Positions 1 through 8,432 of a stretch of 64,000 bases of DNA are shown piece after piece. The stretch is from Streptomyces sp. NRRL F-5135 (GTDB taxonomy: Bacteria > Actinomycetota > Actinomycetes > Streptomycetales > Streptomycetaceae), in the NCBI RefSeq assembly GCF_000719775.1, contig NZ_JOHR01000010.1, forward strand, positions 62,001-126,000, read 5' to 3'. Numbering within the stretch: position 1 is the stretch's first letter; each line of letters begins with the position of its first letter. Below the pieces are notes generated by a model. It searched no databases, was not told the DNA's origin, and was given only the letters and a program-made list of their open reading frames with translations. The position numbers and the translations under genes were made by a program.

Positions 1-168
1 CAACCATGCCACCGACCCACCTGCCCGAGCGAGGGTTCGGGCGGCTCTTGCGTCCTGCGCCGCGTTCGGCGGGCCCCAGCGCACAAAAGCGTCTCGGTGA
101 ACCACTGCTGTCCCAGCGCTAACTCCCGTACGTGGACGTCGCCCACCGGCAGGACCGAGAACGCGCTC

Positions 169-200
169 GGCCCCGCCGGTGTCGGGACGCCGACGGGGCC
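169..200 (-). terminator. Hairpin downstream of pyruvate kinase
   Basis: A GC-rich inverted repeat, GGCCCCG.CGG pairing with CCG.CGGGGCC with one mismatch, lies about 30 bp past the pyruvate kinase stop codon. There is no T-run, which is usual for Streptomyces terminators. The remaining DNA from 1 to 230 shows no gene; a second, weaker hairpin (GCCCGA/TCGGGC) sits at 23-42. Confidence 0.5.
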
Positions 201-230
201 CAGGGGAGCTGAAAGGGGGTCAGGCGGACG

Positions 231-1670
231 TCAGGCGGTCGCGGTGTCGGAGCCGCCGCCCAGGTGGTGCACGCGCACCATGTTCGTCGTGCCGGGGACC
301 CCGGGGGGCGAGCCCGCCGTGATGATCATGATGTCGCCCTCGCCGTACCGCTGGAGCTTGAGCACTTCCTCGTCCACGAGGTCGACCATCTCGTCCGTGC
401 TGGCCACCCACGGCACGATGAAGGACTCCACGCCCCAGCTCAGCGCGAGCTGGTTGCGCGTCGCATGGTCCGTGGTGAAGGCGAGGATCGGCTGCGACGC
501 GCGGTAGCGGGACAGCCGGCGGGCCGTGTCACCGGACTGTGTGAAGGCGACCAGCGCCCTGCCACCCAGGAAGTCCGCGATCTCGCAGGCGGCGCGGGCC
601 ACGGAACCGCCCTGCGTGCGCGGCTTCTTGCCCGGGACCAGCGGCTGGAGGCCCTTGGAGAGCAGCTCCTCCTCGGCGGCGGCGACGATCTTCGACATCG
701 TCTTGACCGTCTCGATCGGATACGCGCCGACCGACGACTCCGCCGAGAGCATGACCGCGTCCGCGCCGTCCAGGATCGCGTTCGCGACGTCGGACGCCTC
801 GGCGCGGGTGGGGCGGGAGTTGGTGATCATCGACTCCATCATCTGGGTCGCCACGATCACCGGCTTGGCGTTGCGGCGGCACAGCTCGATGAGCCGCTTC
901 TGCACCATCGGGACCTTCTCGAGCGGGTACTCGACGGCCAGGTCGCCGCGCGCCACCATCACCCCGTCGAAGGCCGCGACGACGGCCTCCATGTTGGCCA
1001 CCGCCTGCGGCTTCTCCACCTTGGCGATGACGGGGACCCGGCGGCCCTCCTCGTCCATGATCTTGTGGACGTCCGCCACGTCGTGGGCGTCCCGGACGAA
1101 CGACAGGGCGACCATGTCGCAGCCCATCCGCAGCCCGAAGCGCAGGTCCTCGACGTCCTTGTCGGAGAGAGCGGGCACGTTGACGGCCGCGCCGGGCAGG
1201 TTGATGCCCTTGTGGTCGGAGATGACCCCGCCCTCGATGACCATCGTCCTGACCCGGGGGCCCTCGACGTCGACCACCCGCAGCTCGACGTTGCCGTCGT
1301 TGATCAGTACCTGGTCGCCCTTGGAGACGTCACCGGGCAGGCCCTTGTAGGTGGTGCCGCAGATCGACTTGTCGCCGGCGACGTCCTCGGTGGTGATGGT
1401 GAACTCGTCGCCCCGCACCAGCTCGACGGGACCCTCGGCGAAGGTCTCCAGACGGATCTTGGGCCCCTGGAGGTCCACGAGGACGCCCACGGCGCGGCCG
1501 GTGTCCTGCGCCGCCTCCCGCACGCGGCGGTAGCGGTCCTCGTGCTCCGGGTGGCTTCCGTGGCTCATGTTCAGACGGGCCACGTTCATACCGGCCTCGA
1601 TGAGCGACTTCAGCTGCTCGTACGAGTCGACGGCGGGGCCCAGCGTGCAGACGATTTTGGAACGGCGCAT
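231..1670 (-). CDS. pyk: Pyruvate kinase
   Basis: The 479-residue product matches the normal length of bacterial pyruvate kinase, the cytoplasmic enzyme converting phosphoenolpyruvate and ADP to pyruvate and ATP. The N-terminus MRRSKIVCTLGPA is typical, MNVARLNMSHG follows near residue 29, the family signature VIAKVEKP lies near residue 212 with the catalytic lysine, and the substrate/metal region MVARGDLAVE plus ATQMMESM follow. The ATG is preceded by AGGATCC at good spacing. It reads in the same direction as acetate kinase with 74 bp between, so it probably has its own promoter there. Streptomyces carry two pyruvate kinases; the position beside ackA-pta suggests the pyk2-type copy, an inference from remembered gene order. 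Confidence 0.96.
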   Translation of the reverse strand: MRRSKIVCTLGPAVDSYEQLKSLIEAGMNVARLNMSHGSHPEHEDRYRRVREAAQDTGRAVGVLVDLQGPKIRLETFAEGPVELVRGDEFTITTEDVAGDKSICGTTYKGLPGDVSKGDQVLINDGNVELRVVDVEGPRVRTMVIEGGVISDHKGINLPGAAVNVPALSDKDVEDLRFGLRMGCDMVALSFVRDAHDVADVHKIMDEEGRRVPVIAKVEKPQAVANMEAVVAAFDGVMVARGDLAVEYPLEKVPMVQKRLIELCRRNAKPVIVATQMMESMITNSRPTRAEASDVANAILDGADAVMLSAESSVGAYPIETVKTMSKIVAAAEEELLSKGLQPLVPGKKPRTQGGSVARAACEIADFLGGRALVAFTQSGDTARRLSRYRASQPILAFTTDHATRNQLALSWGVESFIVPWVASTDEMVDLVDEEVLKLQRYGEGDIMIITAGSPPGVPGTTNMVRVHHLGGGSDTATA

Positions 1671-1699
1671 GAGGCGGATCCTATCGGTTTGTTTCGACT

Positions 1700-1711
1700 C
1701 GGAATATTCCG
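1700..1711. promoter_or_regulatory. 12-bp AT-centred palindrome upstream of pyk
   Basis: CGGAATATTCCG is a perfect palindrome in the 74-bp gap between ackA and pyk, about 30 bp upstream of the pyk ATG. Its AT-rich core stands out in GC-rich DNA. It could be an operator or part of the pyk promoter; no regulator is implied by the sequence alone. Confidence 0.35.
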
Positions 1712-1744
1712 TCTGGCGGAAGATACAAATGGGCGGGGGGCCGC

Positions 1745-3022
1745 TCAGGCGTCGTCCGCCCGACCCGCGCGGGCCCGGTTCTCACCGCCCGCGCGGTCCC
1801 CGCCGACCAGTGCGAAGGTCTGCGCGGCGATCTCCAGCTCCTCGTCGGTCGGGACCACGGCCACCACGGTCCCGGCGGAGTCCGGCGAGACGATCCGGGG
1901 CTCGTCGGACCGTACGGCGTTGCGCTCGGCGTCCACTGCCAGGCCCAATGCCTCCAGGCCCGCGACGGCGGCCTCCCGTACGGCGGCCGCGTTCTCCCCG
2001 ACGCCCGCCGTGAACGCCACCGCGTCCACCCGGCCGAGCACCGCCGTGTAGGCGCCGATGTACTTCCTCAGCCGGTGGATGTAGATGTCGAAGGCGAGGG
2101 CGGCCCGCGGGTCGCCCTCGTCGACCCTGCGGCGTATCTCGCGCATGTCGTTGTCCCCGCAGAGACCGACCAGACCGCTTTTCTTGTTGAGAAGTTCATC
2201 GATCTCGTCCGTGGACATTCCCGCCACGCGCTCCAGGTGGAAGGTCACCGCGGGATCGATGTCCCCGGAGCGCGTACCCATCACCAGCCCCTCCAAGGGC
2301 GTCAGTCCCATCGAGGTGTCCACGCACCGGCCGCCCGCGACCGCCGACGCCGACGCCCCGTTGCCCAGGTGCAGCACGATCACGTTGACGTCGGCGGGGT
2401 CCTTGCCCAGCAGTTCCGCGGTCCTGCGGGAGACGTACGCGTGCGAGGTGCCGTGGAAGCCGTAGCGCCGGATGCGATGGGCGTCGGCCGTCTCGATGTC
2501 GATCGCGTAGCGGGCCGCGTGCTCGGGCATGGTCGTGTGGAACGCGGTGTCGAAGACCGCGACCTGGGGCAGGTCGGGACGCAGCTCGCGCGCGGTACGG
2601 ATGCCGGTCAGGTTCGCCGGGTTGTGCAGCGGCGCCACCGGCACCAGCCGCTCGATCTCCGCGCACACGGCGTCGTCCACGACGGTCGGCTCGCTGAACT
2701 TGAGCCCGCCGTGCACCACCCGGTGGCCGATGGCCGCCAGTTCGGGGGAGTCGAGCCCGAGCCCGTCCCGGGCCAGCTCGTCCGCGACCTCCCTCAGCGC
2801 GGCGGTGTGATCCGCGATCCGGCCCGTGCGCTCGCGCTTGCCCGCCCCGTCGGGACCGCCGGTGAGCGGGGTGTGCACCAGCCGGGAGGTCTCCTCGCCG
2901 ATGCGCTCGACCAGCCCGACCGCCAGGCGCGAGCTGTCCGCCATGTCCAGGAGCTGGTACTTGACGGAGGAGGAGCCGGAGTTGAGGACGAGGACTCGGG
3001 TGGGTCGGGAACTCTCGGTCAC
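1745..3022 (-). CDS. ackA: Acetate kinase
   Basis: The product (425 residues from this start) is acetate kinase, which makes acetate and ATP from acetyl phosphate. It begins a few residues before VLVLNSGSSSVKYQ, the N-terminal family signature. Further motifs are FDTAFHTTMPEHA, RRYGFHGTSHAYV and the nucleotide-binding HLGNGASAS; the usual family length is about 400. The GTG at 3022 has GAAGG ten bases upstream. The frame stays open to another GTG at 3259 that overlaps the pta stop as GTGA; starting there would add about 79 low-complexity residues including a Ser-Thr repeat. The conventional start is preferred because no known family member needs that extension. It works with pta in the acetyl-CoA to acetate pathway. 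Confidence 0.93.
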   Translation of the reverse strand: MTESSRPTRVLVLNSGSSSVKYQLLDMADSSRLAVGLVERIGEETSRLVHTPLTGGPDGAGKRERTGRIADHTAALREVADELARDGLGLDSPELAAIGHRVVHGGLKFSEPTVVDDAVCAEIERLVPVAPLHNPANLTGIRTARELRPDLPQVAVFDTAFHTTMPEHAARYAIDIETADAHRIRRYGFHGTSHAYVSRRTAELLGKDPADVNVIVLHLGNGASASAVAGGRCVDTSMGLTPLEGLVMGTRSGDIDPAVTFHLERVAGMSTDEIDELLNKKSGLVGLCGDNDMREIRRRVDEGDPRAALAFDIYIHRLRKYIGAYTAVLGRVDAVAFTAGVGENAAAVREAAVAGLEALGLAVDAERNAVRSDEPRIVSPDSAGTVVAVVPTDEELEIAAQTFALVGGDRAGGENRARAGRADDA

Positions 3023-3040
3023 GGAGGTGGCGCCTTCTGT

Positions 3041-3082
3041 GCTGGTGCTGGTGCTGGTGCTGGTGCTGGTGCTGGTGCTGGT
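3041..3082. repeat. Hexanucleotide microsatellite, 7 x GCTGGT
   Basis: Seven perfect copies of GCTGGT, followed by one imperfect copy, lie between pta and the chosen ackA start. On the minus strand they read as alternating Ser-Thr codons in the ackA frame. Being a multiple of three, unit gain or loss would not shift the frame. Confidence 0.95.
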
Positions 3083-3255
3083 GCTGATACGGGTGTGTCC
3101 GGTGGTGCGGCTACCCACGGAGCGGGCGGAAATGGCGCCCCCGGCCGAGGCGGTGGTGTCGCCCCCGGCGGGTATGGAGGCGTCGGCAGCCGTGCGGGCG
3201 GCGCCCGGGGGCCCGGCAGCCGCGCGACCTCTTACGGTGTCGTCGGCCGACGTGC

Positions 3256-5331
3256 TCACGCCGGCTCGCCCTGCGCCTGAATCGCCGTGATCGCGACCGT
3301 GTTGACGATGTCCTGCACCAGCGCGCCGCGCGAGAGGTCGTTGACCGGCTTGCGCAGCCCCTGGAGCACCGGGCCGACCGCGACCGCGCCCGCCGAGCGC
3401 TGGACGGCCTTGTAGGTGTTGTTGCCGGTGTTCAGGTCCGGGAAGACCAGTACGGTCGCCTGCCCCGCCACCTCCGAGTCCGGCAGCTTCGTGGCGGCCA
3501 CGGACGGCTCCACGGCCGCGTCGTACTGGATCGGGCCCTCGATCCGCAGATCGGGCCGGGCGGAGCGGACCAGCTTGGTCGCCTCCCGCACCTTGTCGAC
3601 GTCCGCGCCGGAGCCCGAGGTGCCGGTGGAGTACGAGAGCATCGCGATGCGCGGTTCGACACCGAAGCGGGCGGCGGTCGCGGCGGACTGGACGGCGATG
3701 TCCGCGAGCTGTTCCGCGTCCGGGTCCGGGTTCACCGCGCAGTCGCCGTACACCAGCACCTTGTCCGCCAGGCACATGAAGAACACGGACGAGACGATCG
3801 ACGCGTCGGGCCGGGTCTTGATGATCTCGAAGGCCGGTCGGATCGTCGCGGCCGTCGAGTGCGCCGAGCCGGACACCATGCCGTCGGCCAGGCCCTCCGC
3901 CACCATCAGCGTGCCGAAGTAGTTCGGGTCCGAGACCACGTCGTACGCCAGCTCCACCGAGACGCCCTTGTGCGCGCGCAGCGCCGCGTACCGCTCGGCG
4001 AAGCCCTGGCGCAGCTCGGAGGTGACCGGGTCGGTCAGCTGGGTGTCGCCCAGGTCGATGCCGAAGTCCGCCGCCTTCTTCCGGATGACGTCGGTGTCGC
4101 CGAGCAGGGTCAGGTCGCACACGCCCCGGCGGATCAGCACGTCCGCCGCGCGCAGCACGCGCTCCTCGGCCCCCTCGGGCAGGACGACCCGGCGGCGGTT
4201 CGACCGGGCCTGTTCCAGCAGGTCGTGCTCGAACATCATCGGCGTCACCCGGCCGCTGCGCGCCACCGACATCCTGGCCACCAGATCCGCGGTGTCGACA
4301 TGGCGCTCGAACAGGCCGAGGGCGGTCTCGGCCTTGCGCGGCGTGGCCGCGTTCAGCTTGCCCTCCAGGCCGAACAGCTCGGCGGCGGTCGGGAAGGAGC
4401 CGCCCGGCACCGAGATCACGGGCGTGCCGGGCGCGAGCCGCGCGGCCAGGGCCAGGACGGACTCGTCGGGCCGCTCGTCCAGGGTGAGGACGACCCCCGC
4501 GATGGGCGGGGTGCTCGCCGAGTGCGCGGCGAGGGCGCCGACCACCAGGTCGGCCCGGTCGCCGGGGGTGATCACCATGCAGCCCTGGGTCAGGGCGGCG
4601 AGGAAGGTCGGCAGCATCGCGCCGCCGAAGACGAAGTCGAGCGCGTCGCGGGCGAGCCCGGAGTCGTCGCCCAGCAGCACCTTTCCGCCCAGCGCGTGGG
4701 TGACCTGCGCGACGGTCGGCGCGGACAGCGCCGGCTCGTCCGGCAGGACGTAGGTGGGGACGGGCGGCTGGTCGGTCAGGGCCTCGGCGATCGCCGACCG
4801 GTCGCCCGGGGCCACCCGGTTGACCACCATGGTCAGGACGTGGCAGCCCAGGGCCTCGTAGGCGCGGTAGGCGTTGCGGGCCTCGGCCGCGACGGACTCC
4901 GCGCTCTGGCCCTTGCCGCCGACCACGGCTATCACCGAGGCGCCGAACTCGTTGGCGAGCCGCGCGTTGAGCGACAGCTCGTCGGGCAGCTGGGTGGCGG
5001 CGAAGTCCGTGCCGAGGACGAGCACCACCTCGTAGTTCCGCGCCACCCGGTGGAACCGCTCGACCAGCCGGGACACCAGTGCGTCCGTGCCCTCCTCGGC
5101 CTGGAGGGCGGACGCCTCGTGGTAGTCGAGCCCGTACACGTCCGCCGGGTCCTGCGAAAGCCGGTAGCGGGCGCGCAGCAGCTCGTAGAGCCGGTCGGGC
5201 CCGTCGTGGACGAGGGGCCGGAACACCCCCACCCGGTCCACCTGCCGTGTCAGGAGTTCCATGACTCCCAGCTCCACGACCTGGCGGCCGTCCCCCCGGT
5301 CGATCCCGGTCACGTACACGCTCCGCGTCAC
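3256..5331 (-). CDS. pta: Phosphate acetyltransferase, two-domain form
   Basis: The product (691 residues) converts acetyl-CoA and phosphate to acetyl phosphate and CoA, supplying acetate kinase. It has the long actinobacterial architecture: an N-terminal dethiobiotin-synthetase-like and DRTGG-type regulatory region over about residues 1-330, then the catalytic PTA_PTB domain from about 370 to the end, with NRRRVVLPEGAEERVLRAAD at its start and YSTGTSGSGADVDKV and DLNTGNNTYK later. The GTG at 5331 (VTRSVYVTGID) has GGGAGA six bases upstream and fits the family start; the frame is open for a further 105 bases. It is transcribed ahead of ackA and divergently from pfkA. Confidence 0.94.
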   Translation of the reverse strand: MTRSVYVTGIDRGDGRQVVELGVMELLTRQVDRVGVFRPLVHDGPDRLYELLRARYRLSQDPADVYGLDYHEASALQAEEGTDALVSRLVERFHRVARNYEVVLVLGTDFAATQLPDELSLNARLANEFGASVIAVVGGKGQSAESVAAEARNAYRAYEALGCHVLTMVVNRVAPGDRSAIAEALTDQPPVPTYVLPDEPALSAPTVAQVTHALGGKVLLGDDSGLARDALDFVFGGAMLPTFLAALTQGCMVITPGDRADLVVGALAAHSASTPPIAGVVLTLDERPDESVLALAARLAPGTPVISVPGGSFPTAAELFGLEGKLNAATPRKAETALGLFERHVDTADLVARMSVARSGRVTPMMFEHDLLEQARSNRRRVVLPEGAEERVLRAADVLIRRGVCDLTLLGDTDVIRKKAADFGIDLGDTQLTDPVTSELRQGFAERYAALRAHKGVSVELAYDVVSDPNYFGTLMVAEGLADGMVSGSAHSTAATIRPAFEIIKTRPDASIVSSVFFMCLADKVLVYGDCAVNPDPDAEQLADIAVQSAATAARFGVEPRIAMLSYSTGTSGSGADVDKVREATKLVRSARPDLRIEGPIQYDAAVEPSVAATKLPDSEVAGQATVLVFPDLNTGNNTYKAVQRSAGAVAVGPVLQGLRKPVNDLSRGALVQDIVNTVAITAIQAQGEPA

Positions 5332-5409
5332 GCGCGCTCTCCCGTCCGTACTCGTGGGACGGCTCGGCGAGCCGTACGGGGGCGCGCCCCGAGGCCCGGG
5401 CGAGGTCCC

Positions 5410-5436
5410 GGTATATGCGAACTCATGTCTGGACAA
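5410..5436 (-). promoter_or_regulatory. Candidate pta promoter
   Basis: On the minus strand TTGTCC (5436-5431) and TATACC (5415-5410) are separated by 15 bp, about 70-80 bp ahead of the pta start. The spacer is shorter than ideal. A plus-strand TTGACA at 5465-5470 may belong to pfkA, but I see no well-spaced partner for it. Confidence 0.3.
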
Positions 5437-5592
5437 AAATTTCCATTAGGGTGGCGATGCCCCCTTGACAATACCTCTGGGGGTGATAAAGGCGCCTTGT
5501 GGTGTATACCCCGCGCGGTACGGGGGTACGAGCCGGGCCCGGGCCTTCGCGCCGGTACGTGGTGCGCATCACCCGTGGGAGGATCGGACAGC

Positions 5593-5660
5593 GGCTCATG
5601 CGCGGGGACGGTTCATACGCGAGGCCGGCTCATGCGTGGGGCCGGATCCTGTGCGGGGCC
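5593..5660. repeat. Four imperfect 17-bp direct repeats upstream of pfkA
   Basis: Four head-to-tail 17-bp units run from 5593, 5610, 5627 and 5644, with consensus GGCTCATGCGCGGGGCC. The array ends about 50 bp before the pfkA ATG, so it lies in the leader or promoter. Exact 17-bp periodicity argues for tandem duplication; a protein-binding or translational role is speculative. The rest of the 5332-5712 gap holds no gene. Confidence 0.8.
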
Positions 5661-5712
5661 GGAGCCCCGACCCCGGGAATCCACAGCACTAGCGAGCAGG
5701 AGATACAGCACG

Positions 5713-6738
5713 ATGCGTATCGGAGTTCTCACCGCAGGCGGCGACTGCCCCGGCCTGAACGCAGTGATCCGGTCGGTCGTGCACCGGGCCATGACCGGGC
5801 ACGGAGACGAAGTCATCGGCTTCGAGGACGGGTTCAAGGGCCTGCTCGACGGCCACTTCCGCCCCCTCGACCTCAACGCCGTCAGCGGCATCCTCGCCCG
5901 TGGCGGCACGATCCTGGGCTCGGCCCGGCTGGAGCGCGGGCGGCTGCGCGAGGCCGCGGAGAACTGCGCCCAGCTCGCCCGCCGTTACGGCATCGACGCG
6001 CTCATCCCGATCGGCGGCGAGGGCACGCTGACCGCGGCGCGACTGCTGTCGGACGCGGGGATGCCCGTCGTGGGCGTGCCGAAGACCATCGACAACGACA
6101 TTTCCTCCACCGATCGCACCTTCGGTTTCGACACCGCGGTCACGGTCGCCACCGAGGCCATAGACCGCCTCAAGACCACGGCCGAGTCCCACCAGCGGGT
6201 GATGGTGGTCGAGGTCATGGGCCGGCACGCGGGCTGGATCGCGCTGGAGTCGGGCATGGCGGGCGGCGCGCACGGCATCTGCCTGCCGGAGCGGCCGTTC
6301 GAGGTGGACAGCCTGGTGAAGATGGTCGAGGAGCGCTTCTCCCGGGGCAAGAAGTTCGCGGTGATCTGCGTGGCCGAGGGCGCGCACCCGGCGCAGGGGT
6401 CCATGGAGTACGGCAAGGGCGAGATCGACCAGTTCGGCCACGAGCGCTTCCAGGGCATCGGCAACCGCCTGGCCGCCGAGCTGGAACGCCGGCTGGGCAA
6501 GGAGGCCCGCCCCGTGATCCTCGGCCACGTCCAGCGCGGCGGCACCCCGACGGCGTACGACCGCGTCCTGGCCACCCGCTTCGGCTGGCACGCGGTGGAG
6601 GCGGCGCACCGGGGCGAGTTCGGGAAGATGACGGCGCTGAAGGGCACGGCGGTGGAGATGGTGCCGCTGGCGGAGGCGGTGACGCGGCTCAAGACGGTGC
6701 CGGAGGACCGGATGTTCGAGGCGGAGTCCGTCTTCTGA
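5713..6738 (+). CDS. pfkA: 6-phosphofructokinase (ATP-type, group III)
   Basis: The 341-residue product phosphorylates fructose 6-phosphate to fructose 1,6-bisphosphate. It starts MRIGVLTAGGDCPGLNAVIR. The nucleotide-selecting motif near residue 100 reads IGGEGT, with glycine at the position equivalent to Gly104 of the E. coli enzyme, which favours ATP over pyrophosphate. The next motif is PKTIDND with lysine at the position equivalent to 124, the residue seen in pyrophosphate enzymes and in actinobacterial ATP enzymes of group III. MVVEVMGRHAGWIAL and the C-terminal HVQRGGTPTAYDR follow. The ATG has GGAG eight bases upstream. It is divergent from pta. Confidence 0.95.
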   Translation: MRIGVLTAGGDCPGLNAVIRSVVHRAMTGHGDEVIGFEDGFKGLLDGHFRPLDLNAVSGILARGGTILGSARLERGRLREAAENCAQLARRYGIDALIPIGGEGTLTAARLLSDAGMPVVGVPKTIDNDISSTDRTFGFDTAVTVATEAIDRLKTTAESHQRVMVVEVMGRHAGWIALESGMAGGAHGICLPERPFEVDSLVKMVEERFSRGKKFAVICVAEGAHPAQGSMEYGKGEIDQFGHERFQGIGNRLAAELERRLGKEARPVILGHVQRGGTPTAYDRVLATRFGWHAVEAAHRGEFGKMTALKGTAVEMVPLAEAVTRLKTVPEDRMFEAESVF

Positions 6739-6951
6739 GGATTCGGTGTGCGTCCTGAACGATCGGTGCGTCCTGTGACGGTTCGGTGCGCCTGCTGAAG
6801 GGGCGGTTCGTCTTCCGGTGCGGTGGTCGCGGGCGCGCCCGAAGGGGGTGTGCGCCCGAACGGATCATCGGGTTACGGTGCATGGGTATGCGTGCATCCG
6901 CCACGCAGCTGTTCGAGGCGGGCGCACCGTAGCCGGACGAACGGGGGACTG

Positions 6952-7386
6952 ATGTCTTTTGACGAGGAATGGGCCCGGCACAAGGCCGACGCCCAGGCGG
7001 AGCAGGACGTGGGAACGCGGCTCGACTCGGCCGGTGGCGGCGACCGGGGAACGAAGAAGAAGCTGCATGTGACACCTTCCGTGCTGCGCGGTCGCGCGGG
7101 CAAGGCCGAGAACAAGGCGGCCAAGGAGTTCCGGGACGCCCACAAGAGCGCCGTGACGACGACGTCCGAGGTGCCGGGCTCCATGAGGGGCTTCTCGTGT
7201 GACGAGGCCTTCGCGGACTTCATCACCTCCTGGAAGAAGGGCGCCGCGTACGTGGCCGGCCAGATCGGCAAGGACGGGCTGGCGACGGCCCTGCGATCGG
7301 CGGCGGACTCCTTCGACGACGAGGAGGACGAGCGCAAGAAGTCCTTCAAGAAGGAGTACACGTACAAGCCCGGCGACGTCATCTAG
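6952..7386 (+). CDS. WXG100/ESX-like small protein, first gene of a three-gene unit
   Basis: The predicted 144-residue product is charged, helical and without a signal peptide or membrane segment. The N-terminal third is acidic and basic mixed; the region SCDEAFADFITSWKKGAAYV, followed by a second helix ending in an acidic DDEEDE stretch, has the size and spacing of a WXG100-like two-helix hairpin, but a canonical W-x-G turn is not present. I do not recognise a named family. The ATG follows AACGGGGGACTG. The next gene starts only 8 bp after the stop, so the two are probably co-translated and the products may form a partner pair as ESX proteins do. Function unknown. Confidence 0.75.
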   Translation: MSFDEEWARHKADAQAEQDVGTRLDSAGGGDRGTKKKLHVTPSVLRGRAGKAENKAAKEFRDAHKSAVTTTSEVPGSMRGFSCDEAFADFITSWKKGAAYVAGQIGKDGLATALRSAADSFDDEEDERKKSFKKEYTYKPGDVI

Positions 7387-7394
7387 GGGGAAGC

Positions 7395-8432
7395 ATGACG
7401 CTGACGTACAAGGACGTGAGGGGCGTCGACCTCGCGACGTTCTCGACGGCGGTCGACGCCTGGGGCAAGCTGCCCGGGCAGATCGGAGAGGCCGGCAGCA
7501 CGTTCCGCACCGAGGTGGCCAAGGGGCTGCGGGAGTCCGACTGGAAAGGGGACACGGCGGAAGCGGCGTGCACCGAACTCGAAACCCTCGAGTACGAGAT
7601 CGACCACGCGGAATCCGAAGCGAAGAACATCCACACCTTCCTCCAGGCCTGCCTCAAGGAATTCCGCAGGACGAAGAAGGTACTGGACGACATCGCGGAC
7701 GAGGTCGCGGGCCACGAACATCTCTCGCTCAACGCGGCCGACGGCTCGGTGTACGTGGACGCCGACAAGGTGGAGCCCGAGCAGCTGGGGCCGCTGAACA
7801 AGTCGTACCAGCCCACGGTCGAGTCGTACCGGACCAGGACCCGACAGGCCGTCGACGACGCCGAGGAGGCTGATACGACCCTCCGCTGGTCCCTGCGCGA
7901 GCTGAGCGAGTGCTACGGCACGGGATTCTTCCCGGCGGCTCCGACGGGCCTCGCGGAGGCGCGGCGGAGCCGGGAGCAGAGCGCGCGGCAGACCGGCGAG
8001 AAGATCTCGCTGAAGGAGATCTCCGACCAGGAGATCCAGACCAGGCTGGACAACGCCTCCAAGGGCAAGTTCGGCAGCGACACCCTCAAACCGGCGGCCG
8101 AGTTCCTCGGCTACCGGTCCTGGCTGAACAGTGCGGACAGCCTCCAGAAAGGCAAGTGGGCCGACGCCAAGACGTACTTCCTCGGCGGCATGCCGGCGTA
8201 CCTGGCGGGCATGGAGGCCGAGTTGTTGGCGACCTCCGGTGGCGGCGGACGGCACCGCAAACCGACCCTGATGAACAAAGTGGGCAATGTCGGAGGGAAG
8301 ATCTTCGGCTTTCCGGCCGCCGTGGTCGCGACCGGGCTCGACTTCTACTACACGCCTGCCCAGCACGCGTCCGAGGGGCCCGACGCGAAGATCATGGCCC
8401 CCAAGGATCCGGGCAAGGTGCATTGGAAGTGA
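7395..8432 (+). CDS. Putative type VII (ESX) substrate with N-terminal WXG-like domain
   Basis: The 345-residue product has an N-terminal region of about 105 residues predicted as long helices around ESDWKGDTAEAA, a W-x-G turn typical of WXG100-like domains. A segment ADGSVYVDADK then leads into a second helical region and a C-terminus (about residues 200-345) without a toxin motif I recognise. Such architecture is known in actinobacterial proteins exported by type VII secretion, but no secretion ATPase or membrane component is in this window. GGGGGAAGC lies just ahead of the ATG. It overlaps the next gene by four bases (GTGA). It could instead be a cytoplasmic structural protein. Confidence 0.75.
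   Translation: MTLTYKDVRGVDLATFSTAVDAWGKLPGQIGEAGSTFRTEVAKGLRESDWKGDTAEAACTELETLEYEIDHAESEAKNIHTFLQACLKEFRRTKKVLDDIADEVAGHEHLSLNAADGSVYVDADKVEPEQLGPLNKSYQPTVESYRTRTRQAVDDAEEADTTLRWSLRELSECYGTGFFPAAPTGLAEARRSREQSARQTGEKISLKEISDQEIQTRLDNASKGKFGSDTLKPAAEFLGYRSWLNSADSLQKGKWADAKTYFLGGMPAYLAGMEAELLATSGGGGRHRKPTLMNKVGNVGGKIFGFPAAVVATGLDFYYTPAQHASEGPDAKIMAPKDPGKVHWK

Noticed and set aside
264..2051. Long plus-strand frame opposite pyk and ackA
   Set aside because: Composition (His/Arg/Asp/Val-rich) is typical of antisense frames in GC-rich genes, and pyk and ackA are certain.
3023..4120. Extension of the ackA frame across the end of pta
   Set aside because: Beyond the GTG at 3259 it is simply another frame of pta; family alignment supports 3022.
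3859..5712. Upstream extension of the pfkA frame across pta
   Set aside because: Antisense to pta; PFK family start and ribosome site are at 5713.
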